A stretch of DNA of 64,000 bases from Microbacterium testaceum (GTDB taxonomy: Bacteria > Actinomycetota > Actinomycetes > Actinomycetales > Microbacteriaceae): the NCBI RefSeq assembly GCF_020781835.1, contig NZ_JAJGNJ010000001.1:62001-126000 (forward strand), in the 5' to 3' direction. Under the pieces are notes generated by a model. That model saw only the letters and a list, made by a program, of their open reading frames with translations. It made no database searches and was not told where the DNA came from. The position numbers and the translations under genes are program-made. Within the stretch, counting starts at the first letter, position 1. Each line of letters opens with the position of its first letter. Below are positions 9,037 to 17,690 of the stretch, piece by piece.

Positions 9037-9104
9037 CGCGAGACGTCATCGCGCCGACGGCGGCCCCGCGATGCGGGCGGTGGTCGGCGCGATGCGGTCT
9101 CGCG
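9037..9104. repeat. Nested palindrome E after the GH3 gene
   Basis: A 68-bp inverted repeat: left arm 9037-9058 and right arm 9083-9104 match at 20 of 22 positions (CGCGAGAC..CATCGCGCCGAC against GTCGGCGCGATG..GTCTCGCG), with the two mismatched bases at the same place in each arm. The loop holds a second small hairpin CCCGC-GAT-GCGGG. It lies between the GH3 stop and the HD hydrolase start, both read rightwards, so it may end the operon transcript. There is no U-run. Only this copy was seen in the window. Confidence 0.8.
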
Positions 9105-9131
9105 ACTGTCGACGGCAGATAGCGTGGACGG

Positions 9132-10616
9132 ATGACGCTCTCCGACGAGCCCACGGCCGCCTCGCGCGTGTACGACGACCGCGACGCCGCCGGTGCCGAC
9201 CCCTGGTCGATCGACCTCGAGCGCATCCAGTTCTCGCCGTACTTCTCACGCCTCTCGGCGGTGACCCAGGTGGTGTCGCCCTCGATCTCGGGCGCCCCGG
9301 TGCACAACCGCCTCACTCACACGCTGAAGGTCAGCGCGATCGCTCGGGTCGTCGCGCTGCAGTTGAACACCCGCGCCGGCGTCGACGTGTGCAACCCGAC
9401 GGTGGTCGAGGCGGCCGCGTACGCGCACGATCTGGGCCACCCGCCGTTCGGTCACCTCGGGGAGTCGACGCTCGACCGCCTGGCCCGCACCGAGCTGGGA
9501 CTCACCGACGGGTTCGAGGGCAACGCCCAGACCTACCGGATCCTCGCCGCCCTCGACGTCGTCGAGAACGCGCCCCGCGGGCTGAACCTCACCGCCGCCG
9601 TGCGCGCGGCGTCGGCGAAGTACCCGTGGTCGCCGTCGGTGTCCGCGGCCGAGATCGAGCGCATCGGCCCGCCCCGTGGCATCCGTCGCGCTCCTGACGG
9701 CGCTTACCGCGTGCACAAGTACTCGGTGTACGACCTGGATGCCGCCGACCTCGACCGGGCGCGTGAGGGCGTGGATGCCGAGCCCCTCCGGCAGACGATC
9801 GAGGGCGCCGTCATGGATCTCGCCGACGACATCGCGTACTCGGTGCACGACGTCGACGACTTCTACCGCGCGGGCATCCTCGATCACGCCCCCATCGCGG
9901 CGGAGTTCCGGGGCTGGCTCGACGAGGTGATCGAGTGGCGCTCCCGCGAGGACGCCGAGGTGCGCGCCGAGCTCGCGCCCGGCGCGGGGCTCGAGCGGCT
10001 CCGCCGGAAGATGCGCCGCGACGACCCGTGGATCGCGGACGATGAGGCGTTCCTCGCTGCGGTCAGCGACGTGGATGCCGAGATGGTCACCGACCTGCTC
10101 GCCCGTCCGTTCGACGGGTCGCTGACGGCGGAGCGGCGGCTGGCCGCGTTCACCGACCGCTGGATCCGACGTTTCCAAGAGTCCGCGCAGCTGCGGCCGC
10201 TGGACACCCCGAGGTCCGGACCCGTCGCCCTGTCGCCCTCCGCCTGGCACCACGTCGAGGTGCTGAAGTTCGTCCACAAGCGCTTCGTCCTGAGCCGCCC
10301 CGACCTGGCGATCCAGCAGCGCGGCATGAGCCGCATCCTCGCGCGATCGGTGCGTGCGCTCGGCGAGTGGCTCGAGGACGACCTCGACCGCTCGCGCACG
10401 CCACGGCGTCTGCGCGAGCTCATCGCGCTCGCGCAGGAGCAGTACGCCGCTCTTCCCACCGAACGTCGACCGACGGATGCCGAGGCCGAGGCGCTCGCGC
10501 GCTCCCGCGGGATCGTGGACTACGTGGCATCCCTCACCGACGCCCAGGCGTTCACGCTGTCCGAGGCGATCTCGGGCCGCGCGGACCGCCTCTGGTCGCT
10601 GGGCCAGCGGCTGTGA
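9132..10616 (+). CDS. dgt: Deoxyguanosine triphosphate triphosphohydrolase-like HD hydrolase
   Basis: A 494-residue HD-domain phosphohydrolase, predicted to cleave dGTP or other dNTPs to nucleoside and triphosphate and so control nucleotide pools. Metal ligands are visible: early His in NRLTHTLKVS (around residue 62) and the HD pair His99-Asp100 in YAHDLGHPPFGHLGE, with a later Asp in MDLADDIAYSVHDVDD. Length and motif order fit the dGTPase type 2 family common in actinobacteria. It is not in an obvious operon; the lipoprotein gene follows after 76 bases. Substrate range cannot be read from sequence. Confidence 0.9.
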   Translation: MTLSDEPTAASRVYDDRDAAGADPWSIDLERIQFSPYFSRLSAVTQVVSPSISGAPVHNRLTHTLKVSAIARVVALQLNTRAGVDVCNPTVVEAAAYAHDLGHPPFGHLGESTLDRLARTELGLTDGFEGNAQTYRILAALDVVENAPRGLNLTAAVRAASAKYPWSPSVSAAEIERIGPPRGIRRAPDGAYRVHKYSVYDLDAADLDRAREGVDAEPLRQTIEGAVMDLADDIAYSVHDVDDFYRAGILDHAPIAAEFRGWLDEVIEWRSREDAEVRAELAPGAGLERLRRKMRRDDPWIADDEAFLAAVSDVDAEMVTDLLARPFDGSLTAERRLAAFTDRWIRRFQESAQLRPLDTPRSGPVALSPSAWHHVEVLKFVHKRFVLSRPDLAIQQRGMSRILARSVRALGEWLEDDLDRSRTPRRLRELIALAQEQYAALPTERRPTDAEAEALARSRGIVDYVASLTDAQAFTLSEAISGRADRLWSLGQRL

Positions 10617-10623
10617 CGGGCAC

Positions 10624-10639
10624 GGCGTCCCGGGACGCC
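10624..10639. terminator. Perfect palindrome after dgt, possible terminator
   Basis: GGCGTCCCGGGACGCC is a perfect 16-bp palindrome 8 bases after the dgt stop. It can form a short GC stem but has no U-run, so terminator function is only suggested by position. Confidence 0.4.
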
Positions 10640-10692
10640 GAAGGGCTCGGCGATCCTTGCCGCCCCGCGGACGCGCCCCCTACCGTGGGGGG

Positions 10693-11106
10693 ATGAGACG
10701 CCGCTGGACCGTCGCCCTCGTCGCCGTCACGGCATCCGTCCTCGCGGGATGCACGGCGGGCGGTCCCACGACGCCCTCCCGGCCGGCGATCTTCGACCGC
10801 GCTCAGGTTCCCGCCGACGTCCTCCCGGCGGAGGTCCTCGGGACGGAAGACCCGTCGACGAGCCGGTACGTCGGTGAGGACTCCGCGGGCGACCGCTACT
10901 GGGCCGTGTGGGGGCCGGCGGACACCGCGTGCATCGTGCAGCTGCCCGCCACGAAACCGGGGAACTACTTCTCGTTCTGCGGCGGACTGGGCATATCCGG
11001 CAGCGACGCGTCGGGCGTCGTCATGGAGTTCGCCTCCGCGCCCCGCCGCCTCGACCCGTCGTCGTCGGAACTGATCGGCGACACTCTGCTCGTGCAGCGG
11101 CCGTAG
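10693..11106 (+). CDS. Small secreted lipoprotein of unknown function
   Basis: A 137-residue protein with a lipoprotein signal: positive MRRRW, hydrophobic core, and lipobox VLAGC with Cys20 as the lipid anchor. The mature part has two more cysteines (in ADTACIVQL and YFSFCGGLG) that could pair outside the cell, in an order (CIVQL .. FSFCGG) seen in small actinobacterial lipoproteins. No enzyme motif was recognised. The ATG at 10693 follows a GGGGGG run and gives a clean signal peptide; the frame is open further upstream but reads dgt out of phase there. Confidence 0.75.
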   Translation: MRRRWTVALVAVTASVLAGCTAGGPTTPSRPAIFDRAQVPADVLPAEVLGTEDPSTSRYVGEDSAGDRYWAVWGPADTACIVQLPATKPGNYFSFCGGLGISGSDASGVVMEFASAPRRLDPSSSELIGDTLLVQRP

Positions 11107-11153
11107 CTGCCCGCGGCGCTGCAGCCCCGAGCCATGCGGCCGACAGCTTCGGC

Positions 11154-11430
11154 ATCCATGTCCCACTTCTTGCAGCCTGCCAGGCCCCGAGGCCGCACAC
11201 TTCGGGACACGCACCGCCAATAGTGGGACGACAGCCGATGCCGATGCCGGATGCCGACGCCGACGCCGGATGCCGACGCCGATGCCCAATGCCGATGCCG
11301 GTTGCCCAATGCCCAATGCCCAATGCCCAATGCCCAATGCCCAATGCCCAAGCATCCATGTCCCACTTATGGCTGGTTAGGGCAGCCTGAGGCGACACCT
11401 TTTGGGACACGCACCCGCCACAAGTGGGAC
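11154..11430. repeat. Palindromic element family B, two diverged copies
   Basis: Copy B1 (11154-11228) and copy B2 (11353-11430) both start CATCCATGTCCCACTT and end in a GGGACACGCAC segment, a short CGCCA stretch and AGTGGGAC. The outer inverted repeat is GTCCCACT / AGTGGGAC; the interior has diverged. The 124 bases between them are simple-sequence repeats. Same orientation, so a duplication with repeat expansion between the copies is likely. Function unknown. Confidence 0.75.
11303..11351. repeat. Seven heptamers TGCCCAA in tandem
   Basis: Seven uninterrupted copies of TGCCCAA (11303-11351), preceded by a degenerate GATGCC/GACGCC hexamer run (11236-11300). It lies between the two family B elements. 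Such uninterrupted runs are prone to slippage, so copy number may differ between strains. Confidence 0.95.
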
Positions 11431-11432
11431 GA

Positions 11433-11544
11433 GGGGGCGACGCCGCACGCCGCGCGCAAAGGGGCGACGCCGCACCGCCGCACCCAAGGGGGCGACGCCG
11501 CACAGCCGCACCCGAGGGGGCGACGCCGCACCGCCGCGCGGCAC
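11433..11544. repeat. Four tandem 28-bp repeats
   Basis: Four units with the core GGGGCGACGCCGCAC followed by a variable 13-base part, at about 11433-11460, 11461-11488, 11489-11516 and 11517-11544. All three forward frames are open or nearly so, but the repetitive protein this would give has no family features and no start signal, so I treat it as non-coding. Confidence 0.9.
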
Positions 11545-11559
11545 CCCACACGGGACGAA

Positions 11560-11712
11560 TGCCCCGGATCCGCGGTGGCCCACCACCGGCGCGGATCCGG
11601 GGCACGGTTCGTGCACCGGGGCGCGCGATGGCAACCCCGGTGCACGAGACGCGCCCCGAACGAGACGCGTACGTGCCGCACCACCCCGGGGCCGGCGAAG
11701 GGCAGCCCGGGG
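11560..11712 (-). terminator. Hairpin cluster downstream of araA
   Basis: Three inverted repeats follow araA in its direction of transcription: CCCCGGG/CCCGGGG (11684-11690 with 11706-11712), GTGCACCGGGG/CCCCGGTGCAC (11611-11621 with 11635-11645) and a long near-continuous hairpin with 15-bp arms TGCCCCGGATCCGCG (11560-11574) and its complement (11590-11604). No long U-run is present, as is common for terminators in GC-rich actinobacteria. The cluster probably ends the araDBA transcript. Confidence 0.5.
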
Positions 11713-11720
11713 CGGCGGGG

Positions 11721-13232
11721 TCAGATGCCCTGGGCCAGGCGGTAGTACGCCTGGTTCCAGCGCAGTTCGCTCTGGAAGCCGCGGACCGTGGTGTCCTCGT
11801 CGATGACGACGAGCTCGGTCTTGGCGATCTCGGCGAAGTCGCGGAACACCTCGATGCCCACGGCCGTCGTCATGACGGTGTGGTGGGCGGCGCCGGCGGC
11901 GAGCCAGCACGCGGCCGAGGTCGCGAAGTCCGGCGCGGGCTTCCACACGGCGCGCCCGACGGGGAGCTTCGGCAGGTCGGGGGCCTCGACGTTCTCGACG
12001 ACGTTCGCGGTGAGGCGGAAGCGGTCGCGCATGTCGCTCAGCGCCACGACGAGCGCGGGTCCGGGGTCGGCGGTGAAGACCAGGCGCACCGGGTCGTCCT
12101 TGCCGCCGATGCCGAGCTCGTGGATCTCCAGGCGCGGCTTGGACGTGGTGAGCGAGGGCGAGACCTCGAGCATGTGCGCGCCGAGGATCCGCTCGTTGCC
12201 GGGGACGAGGTCGTAGGTGTAGTCCTCCATGAGCGAGGCGCCGCCGGGAAGACCCGCACCCATGACGTTCGCGACGCGCACGAGGATCGCGGTCTTCCAG
12301 TCGCCCTCGGCGCCGAAGCCGTAGCCCTCGGCCATGAGGCGCTGCACCGCGAGACCGGGCAGCTGCTTCAGCGCGCCGAGGTCTTCGAACGACGTCGTGA
12401 AGGCGCCGAAGCCGCCCTCCTCGAGGAACGACCGCAGACCGAGCTCGATCGCGGCGCCGTCGCGCAGCGACTGGTGGCGCGCGCCGCCGGGGAGGAGCTC
12501 GTCCACGACGTCGTAACTGTCGATGTACTCCTGCACGAGCGCGTCGATGTCGGCATCCGTGGCCTGCTCGACGGCCTCGACGAGCTCGTTGACGCCCCAC
12601 GTGTTGACCTGCACGCCGAAGCGCAGCTCGGCCTCGGTCTTGTCGCCCTCGGTCACGGCGACGAAACGCATGTTGTCACCGAAGCGGGCGAGCTTGAGGG
12701 TGCGGGCGGCGGTCCAGCCGGCGGCGGCGCGCTCCCAGTCCTCGATCTGCTGGCGCACGGCGGGGTTCGACACGTGACCGACGACCGTCTTGCGCGCGAC
12801 GCCCAGGCGCGTCTGGATGTACCCGAACTCGCGGTCGCCGTGGGCGGCCTGGTTGAGGTTCATGAAGTCGAAGTCGATGTCGTTCCACGGCAGCTCGACG
12901 TTGGCCTGCGTGTGCAGGTGCAGCAGCGGCTTCTGCAGCGCGTCGAGACCTGCGATCCACATCTTCGCGGGGCTGAACGTGTGCATCCACGCGATGACGC
13001 CGATGACGTCGTCGCGGCCGTTCACCTCGAGGGCCATGCGGCGGATGCTGTCGGAGTCTTTCAGCACCGGCTTCCAGACGACTTTCACCGGCAGCCCGGC
13101 GAGGCCCTCGACGACGCCCTGCGACTGCTCGGCGACCTGCTTCAGGGTCTCCTCGCCGTAGAGGTTCTGGCTGCCGGTGACGAACCAGACCTCGTAGCCG
13201 TCGAGGTCGTTCTTGAGCTTCGTGCGGGTCAT
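11721..13232 (-). CDS. araA: L-arabinose isomerase
   Basis: Converts L-arabinose to L-ribulose in the cytoplasm, a manganese-dependent reaction. The 503-residue protein is of normal length. It starts [20 protein letters not shown] followed by SQNLYG, with later [24 protein letters not shown] and the family's [20 protein letters not shown] segment. ATG 13232 is preceded by an AAAAGGAA site and is 20 bases after the araB stop; the longer frame reads into araB out of phase. Last gene of the araD-araB-araA operon, probably repressed by the LacI protein encoded upstream. Confidence 0.96.
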   Translation of the reverse strand: MTRTKLKNDLDGYEVWFVTGSQNLYGEETLKQVAEQSQGVVEGLAGLPVKVVWKPVLKDSDSIRRMALEVNGRDDVIGVIAWMHTFSPAKMWIAGLDALQKPLLHLHTQANVELPWNDIDFDFMNLNQAAHGDREFGYIQTRLGVARKTVVGHVSNPAVRQQIEDWERAAAGWTAARTLKLARFGDNMRFVAVTEGDKTEAELRFGVQVNTWGVNELVEAVEQATDADIDALVQEYIDSYDVVDELLPGGARHQSLRDGAAIELGLRSFLEEGGFGAFTTSFEDLGALKQLPGLAVQRLMAEGYGFGAEGDWKTAILVRVANVMGAGLPGGASLMEDYTYDLVPGNERILGAHMLEVSPSLTTSKPRLEIHELGIGGKDDPVRLVFTADPGPALVVALSDMRDRFRLTANVVENVEAPDLPKLPVGRAVWKPAPDFATSAACWLAAGAAHHTVMTTAVGIEVFRDFAEIAKTELVVIDEDTTVRGFQSELRWNQAYYRLAQGI

Positions 13233-13252
13233 GACTGTTCCTTTTCGAGTGA

Positions 13253-14854
13253 TCAGAGGGATGCCACGGCGGCCGCCTCGACGGCGAGTCCGGCGCGGTA
13301 GCGGTCGAGGTAGGCCGAGAACCCGGCGACGTCCGCCGGGTCGGGGGCGGCGGTGGTGATCGGGGCGTCGGCGAAGACGGCCTCGGCGAGATACGTGTCC
13401 AGGTCGCGGCCCGCGCCGTCGGCGACGTACGCCGCGAGCACGGCCATGCCCCACGCGCCGCCCTCGGAGGCGGTCTCGGCGACGGCGACGGGGGCGTCGA
13501 GCGCCGCCGCGAGGAAGCGCTGGGCGACCCCGGCGGTGCGGAACATGCCGCCGTGCGCGTACATCTTGTCGAGGCCGACGCCCTCGCGGTGCAGCACGTC
13601 CATGCCGAGCGCGAGCGTCCCGAAGACGCCGTAGAGCTGCGCGCGCATGAAGTTCGGCAGCGTGAGGCGGCTGTCGGGCGTGCGCACGACGAGCGGGCGG
13701 CCCTCGTCGAGCCCGGCGATCGGCTCACCGGCGAGGTGGTTGTACGCCAGCAGCCCGCCGGCGTCGGTCTCGCCTTCCAGCGCCGCAGCGAAGAGCGCGG
13801 AGTACGTGGCATCCGGGGTCACAGGGGTCCCCGCCGCGGCGGCGAACGCGGTGAACATGTTCGCCCACGCGGCCAGCTCGCTCGCGCCGTTGTTGCAGTG
13901 CACCATCGCAACCGCGTCCCCCGACGGGGTCGTGACGAGGTCGAGCTCGTGGTGCACCTCGGTGAGCGGCCGCTCGAGCACGACCATCGCGAAGATGCTC
14001 GTGCCGGCACTGACGTTGCCCGTGCGCGGGGCGACCGCGCCGGTCGCGACCATACCGGTCCCGGCGTCGCCCTCGGGAGGGCAGAACGGGATGCCGGGCT
14101 GCAGCGTCCCGCTCGGGTCCAGCAGCGCGGCGCCCGCCGTGGTGAGCTCCCCCGCCTGGGCGCCGGCGATCAGCACGCGCGGCAGCAGGTCGACGAGGGG
14201 CGGAACGCGTCCGGCCGCGAGGCCGTCGTAGCGCGAGACGAGCTCGGCGTCGTAGTCACGGGTGGCGGAGTCGATGGGGAACATGCCCGAGGCGTCGCCG
14301 ACGCCGAGCACCTTCTCGCCCGTGAGCTTCCAGTGGACGTACCCGGCGAGCGTGGTGAGGAAGCGGATCTCGGGCACGTGGGGCTCGGCATCCACGACCG
14401 CTTGGTGGAGGTGCGCGATCGACCACCGCAGCGGGATGTTCACACCCAGCAACTCGGTGAGCTCGGCCGCGGCGACACCGGTGTTGGTGTTGCGCCACGT
14501 GCGGAAGGGGGCGAGCAGCTCCGCGTCGGCGTCGAACGCGAGGTAGCCGTGCATCATCGCCGACACACCCATCGCGGCGAACCGCCCGGGAGCGACGCCG
14601 AAACGCTGCCGCACGTCGGCGACGAGGTCGGCGTAGGCGGCCTGGAGGCCCGACCACACGGCATCCAGCGAGTAGGTCCACAGCTTGTCGGCGTAGACGT
14701 TCTCCCACTCGTGCGACCCGACCGCGAGCACCTCGGCGTTCGGTCCGATGAGGCACGCCTTGATGCGGGTGGAGCCGAGCTCGATGCCGAGCGACGCGCG
14801 GCCTTCGGCGATGACGGATGCGCCGGCAGCGGATACGGGGGTCTGCGTGGTCAT
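13253..14854 (-). CDS. araB: FGGY-family kinase, L-ribulokinase
   Basis: Phosphorylates L-ribulose to L-ribulose 5-phosphate with ATP. The 533-residue protein starts its first actin-like domain with [17 protein letters not shown], has a second-domain phosphate loop [12 protein letters not shown], and ends with [17 protein letters not shown] and a [11 protein letters not shown] segment. It is closer to the long FGGY kinases of actinobacterial arabinose operons than to E. coli AraB in visible motifs, so the ribulokinase role rests partly on its place between araD and araA. The ATG at 14854 overlaps the araD stop in the four bases ATGA, which fixes the start. Confidence 0.88.
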   Translation of the reverse strand: MTTQTPVSAAGASVIAEGRASLGIELGSTRIKACLIGPNAEVLAVGSHEWENVYADKLWTYSLDAVWSGLQAAYADLVADVRQRFGVAPGRFAAMGVSAMMHGYLAFDADAELLAPFRTWRNTNTGVAAAELTELLGVNIPLRWSIAHLHQAVVDAEPHVPEIRFLTTLAGYVHWKLTGEKVLGVGDASGMFPIDSATRDYDAELVSRYDGLAAGRVPPLVDLLPRVLIAGAQAGELTTAGAALLDPSGTLQPGIPFCPPEGDAGTGMVATGAVAPRTGNVSAGTSIFAMVVLERPLTEVHHELDLVTTPSGDAVAMVHCNNGASELAAWANMFTAFAAAAGTPVTPDATYSALFAAALEGETDAGGLLAYNHLAGEPIAGLDEGRPLVVRTPDSRLTLPNFMRAQLYGVFGTLALGMDVLHREGVGLDKMYAHGGMFRTAGVAQRFLAAALDAPVAVAETASEGGAWGMAVLAAYVADGAGRDLDTYLAEAVFADAPITTAAPDPADVAGFSAYLDRYRAGLAVEAAAVASL

Positions 14855-15567
14855 CGGCGGTCGTCCGTGCTCTGTCCGTAGACGTTCTGGTAGCGGTTGT
14901 AGAGGGCGTCGATCTTGTCCTGCGGGATGGGGATGAGGGGGCCCGCCTCGCGCGCGATGTGCACGGTGCGGGCGACGTCCTCGAGCATGACGGCGGCCTT
15001 CACGGCATCCTTCGCGCTCGTCCCGATCGTGAAGGGACCGTGGTTCTGCATGATCACGCCGCGGGAGCGGTGTCCGCGGAGGGTCTCGACGATGCCGCGG
15101 CCGATCGAGTCGTCGCCGATGATCGCGAAGGGACCGACGGGGATGGGGCCGCCGAACTCGTCGGCCATGGCCGTGATGACGCAGGGGATCTCTTCGCCCC
15201 GGGCCGCCCACGCGACGCCGTAGGTGGAGTGCGTGTGCACGACGCCGCCGACCTCGGGCATGTGGCGGTAGACGTACGCGTGCGCGGCGGTGTCGCTCGA
15301 GGGGCTGCGCTCGCTGCCGGGGCTGCCGGGGATGGCGTTGCCGTCGAGGTCGCAGAGGATCATGTTCTCGGGCGCGAGATCGTCGTACGAGACGCCGGAC
15401 GGCTTGATGACGAACAGGTCGGCACCCGGGACGCGGCCCGAGACGTTGCCGCCGGTCCAGACGATGAGGTTGTAGCGCACGAGCTCGGCGTGCAGTTTCG
15501 CGACGTCGGCACGGACGGCGTCGATCGCCTCCTGCACCTCGGGCGTGAACGTGGGAGCGTCGGTCAC
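14851..15567 (-). CDS. araD: L-ribulose-5-phosphate 4-epimerase
   Basis: Interconverts L-ribulose 5-phosphate and D-xylulose 5-phosphate, completing arabinose entry into the pentose phosphate pathway. A class II aldolase fold of 238 residues: NLIVWTGGNVSGR, FVIKPSGVSYDDL, zinc ligands in VVHTHSTYGVAWAA and the later GVIMQNHGPF. The GTG at 15567 has an AAGGAG site 6 bases upstream and gives the normal family length; the longer in-frame ATG at about 15651 would add unrelated residues and cross the operator. First gene of the araDBA operon. Confidence 0.94.
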   Translation of the reverse strand: MTDAPTFTPEVQEAIDAVRADVAKLHAELVRYNLIVWTGGNVSGRVPGADLFVIKPSGVSYDDLAPENMILCDLDGNAIPGSPGSERSPSSDTAAHAYVYRHMPEVGGVVHTHSTYGVAWAARGEEIPCVITAMADEFGGPIPVGPFAIIGDDSIGRGIVETLRGHRSRGVIMQNHGPFTIGTSAKDAVKAAVMLEDVARTVHIAREAGPLIPIPQDKIDALYNRYQNVYGQSTDDRR

Positions 15568-15836
15568 GCGGGTCTCCTTCGACTCGGTCGGTGGCGGGTT
15601 CACTGCCCATGTTACCGGTAACATCCACCGCGCGCGAGGGGCGGATGTCTCGGTTTCCGCACGTCGGCCGTTCCGGGCTCCGGAGTTACTGCCCTCGGCG
15701 CCGCTCGCGCCGCGGTTTCCGCCCGGTTGGGTTGTTTTTCTCCGGAGAGCGGCACCGCGCCAGGGCCCGCGGCCGCGCGGCACCGCGGCCGGGCCTGCCG
15801 CGCGGCACCGCGCCGGGGCCTGCCGCCGCGCGGAGC
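15568..15836. other. Control region of araDBA and 3' region of its LacI gene
   Basis: This 269-base gap holds the perfect 16-bp palindrome at 15609-15624 near araD, and next to the LacI stop a GC-rich block with GCGGCACCGCG repeated three times (around 15750-15812) plus the palindrome TCTCCGGAGA at 15739-15748. The repeats lie where the LacI transcript should end. No gene was found. Confidence 0.65.
15609..15624. promoter_or_regulatory. Candidate operator of the araDBA operon
   Basis: ATGTTACCGGTAACAT is a perfect 16-bp palindrome with central CCGG, 42 bases upstream of the araD start and in a stretch less GC-rich than its surroundings. Size, symmetry and position fit a dimeric LacI-family repressor, and the LacI gene at 15837-16805 is the obvious candidate to bind it. 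The TAAC half-sites could also be part of a promoter. Confidence 0.75.
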
Positions 15837-16805
15837 TCAGCGCGGCGCGGACGTCGAGGCCCGTGGAACGAGCACCGGCTGCGCCGGGAGCACGGGCTCG
15901 TCGCCGAGCACCCGCGCCACGGCCTCGGCGGCCTCGCCCTCGACGTCGAGCCGCACCGTGGTCAGTGCGGGTGTGTAGAAGGCGGCATCCGGGTTGTCGT
16001 CGAAGCCGGCCACCGAGACGTCGCCCGGGATCTCGAGCCCGCGCGCGGCGAGCCCGGCCGCGAGTCCGAGGGCCATCTGGTCATTCGCGACCGCGACGGC
16101 GGTGGCCCCCGCGTGCACGTACGCGGCGACGGCGTCGGCCGCCGCCGCACCCGACGCGGCACTCCAGTCCCCCGCCACCCGCCCGACGTGCGCGAGTCCG
16201 CGACGTTCCATGGCATCGGCGACACCGGCCGCCCGCGCCAGCGCTTCGCGCCAATCGGACGGTCCGGCGACCTCGACGATGCGGCGATGTCCGAGGTCGG
16301 CGAGATGCTCCACGACGAGGGCGGCCGCGGCGCGCTGACGGCTGCCGGTCTCGCCGTACAGCGGCACGATCGGAACGTCGTACCCCTCGAGCGGGGTCGC
16401 GCCGTGCGCCGCGACGAGCACGATCCCGTCGACGCCCTGGTCGAGCAGATGGCGGACGGCGGCGTCGATGTCGGCGGGGTCGTCCGAGTCGGTGTAAGCG
16501 GTCGAGATCCACCGCCCGCGCGCCCGCGCCGCCCGCTCCAGCGCCGCGATGCCCGCCGAAGGTCCGTGCAGGACGGCATCGGATGCCACGACGCCCACGG
16601 TGCGCGTGAGGCTCGTGCCCAGCGCCCGGGCGGCGTTGTTGACGCGGTAGTCGAGCGCGGCGACCGCCGCGAGGACCCGTTCGCGGGTGGCATCCCGGAT
16701 GCCGGGATACCCGTTCAACACCCGCGAGACGGTCTGCGTCGACACGCCGGCGGCGTCGGCCACGTCGCGCATGCCGGTGCGCTTCCCTCCGCCGTCGCCG
16801 CTCAT
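15837..16805 (-). CDS. LacI-family regulator, probable arabinose repressor
   Basis: A 322-residue regulator with a LacI helix-turn-helix at about residues 11-32 (GMRDVADAAGVSTQTVSRVL), a hinge ending in LGTSLTRTVGVVASD, and a sugar-binding domain with PGDVSVAGFDDNPDA near the C-terminus. It is transcribed towards araD with 269 bases between, so it probably controls araDBA through the 15609-15624 palindrome. Arabinose or ribulose phosphate as inducer is a guess from context. Confidence 0.9.
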   Translation of the reverse strand: MSGDGGGKRTGMRDVADAAGVSTQTVSRVLNGYPGIRDATRERVLAAVAALDYRVNNAARALGTSLTRTVGVVASDAVLHGPSAGIAALERAARARGRWISTAYTDSDDPADIDAAVRHLLDQGVDGIVLVAAHGATPLEGYDVPIVPLYGETGSRQRAAAALVVEHLADLGHRRIVEVAGPSDWREALARAAGVADAMERRGLAHVGRVAGDWSAASGAAAADAVAAYVHAGATAVAVANDQMALGLAAGLAARGLEIPGDVSVAGFDDNPDAAFYTPALTTVRLDVEGEAAEAVARVLGDEPVLPAQPVLVPRASTSAPR

Positions 16806-16871
16806 GGTCCCTCACAGTAGCGGCGCGCAACCCCCTCGGCCCACGCCGGGCCGACGCGGTGCGATGGTCGC

Positions 16872-17690
16872 ATGACCCCGGCCACCGGCATCCCGAGACC
16901 GTCCCGCGCGCCGATCGCCCGCACGATCGGGACGGGCCTGGAGCTCGCGTTCGCGCTCGCGCAGCGTCTGCGTCGCCCGCGGCCAATCCACAGCCGCGGG
17001 GTTGTGCTGCGCGGTGAGGTGCGCTGGATCCCGGATGCCGTGCCCGCGGGCATCTCCTGGATCGACGACGCGCCGGCCGACACCCGTGCGGTCCTCGCCC
17101 GCGTCTCGCGCTCGCTCGGGCTGCCCGATCCGCTGCCCGACATCCTCGGTCTCGCTCTCCGCGTCGACACGGACGGCGGCGTCGCGGACGTCGAGTTCGC
17201 CTCGACCGGGTGGCGCATGCCCCAGCGCTTCGCCCTCCTCCCTCACCGCCGCGCCGAACGCGCGCGCTTCGGCATCCTGCTCCCGTATCGCGGTGATCGC
17301 GGCCCCGTGCTGCTAGGGGCGCGCACGGTATCGGGCCGACCTCCCGCGACCGATCCGCGGGCGCTCACCGGCGCCGACGTCGCGACGACGTGGACGCTCG
17401 AGCTCTGCCATGCGGCGCCGTGGGGATCGTGGCATCCGTTCGCTCTGATCGACCTTCGGCTCGACCCCGATCCGGACGACCGCGGCCTCCGCTTCGACGC
17501 CGTGCGACGCCCGCTGCCCGGCGCGCGGGCCTACGCGTGGGTGCGGGCCGCGCGGCAACCGTCCTACGTCCGCGTCCAGGCCCCCGCCCCACCGCTTCGA
17601 CGCCCCGCTGGCGCCGAGCCTCGCCGCAGCCAGGGAGCGGGGGAGCGCCGACGCTACTCGCGCGCGCGGAGCGCGGCGACCTCGTCGTAG
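16872..17690 (+). CDS. Conserved actinobacterial protein of unknown function
   Basis: A 272-residue protein, divergent from the LacI gene by 66 bases. The body (residues 40-230) alternates short strands such as [29 protein letters not shown] and [19 protein letters not shown], suggesting a beta-rich fold, with a leading tail rich in arginine. I recognise the general pattern from actinobacterial proteins carried as hypothetical or phosphodiesterase-like but see no catalytic motif. The last 40 residues are low-complexity and arginine-rich, and the final 37 bases overlap the end of xylB on the other strand, so the true C-terminus may be disturbed by a frameshift. Confidence 0.6.
   Translation: MTPATGIPRPSRAPIARTIGTGLELAFALAQRLRRPRPIHSRGVVLRGEVRWIPDAVPAGISWIDDAPADTRAVLARVSRSLGLPDPLPDILGLALRVDTDGGVADVEFASTGWRMPQRFALLPHRRAERARFGILLPYRGDRGPVLLGARTVSGRPPATDPRALTGADVATTWTLELCHAAPWGSWHPFALIDLRLDPDPDDRGLRFDAVRRPLPGARAYAWVRAARQPSYVRVQAPAPPLRRPAGAEPRRSQGAGERRRYSRARSAATSS

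Larger units (their letters stand above)
11107..11720. other. Gene-free repeat zone between lipoprotein gene and araA
   Basis: About 610 bases without a credible gene. It holds, in order: two diverged copies of palindromic element B (11154-11228 and 11353-11430), a GATGCC/GACGCC hexamer run followed by seven heptamers of TGCCCAA, four 28-bp tandem repeats, and three hairpins (11560-11604, 11611-11645, 11684-11712) before the araA stop. The genes on both sides read towards it, so it is a convergent terminator zone enlarged by repeats. Confidence 0.85.

Noticed and set aside
6560..9316. A 918-codon minus-strand open frame opposite the GH3 gene
   Set aside because: Low-complexity His/Gly/Arg-rich product without family features, fully antisense to a strongly supported enzyme; GC shadow.
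11424..13301. A long plus-strand frame through the 28-bp repeats and araA
   Set aside because: It only joins the repeat run to the antisense of araA; codon use and composition are non-coding-like.
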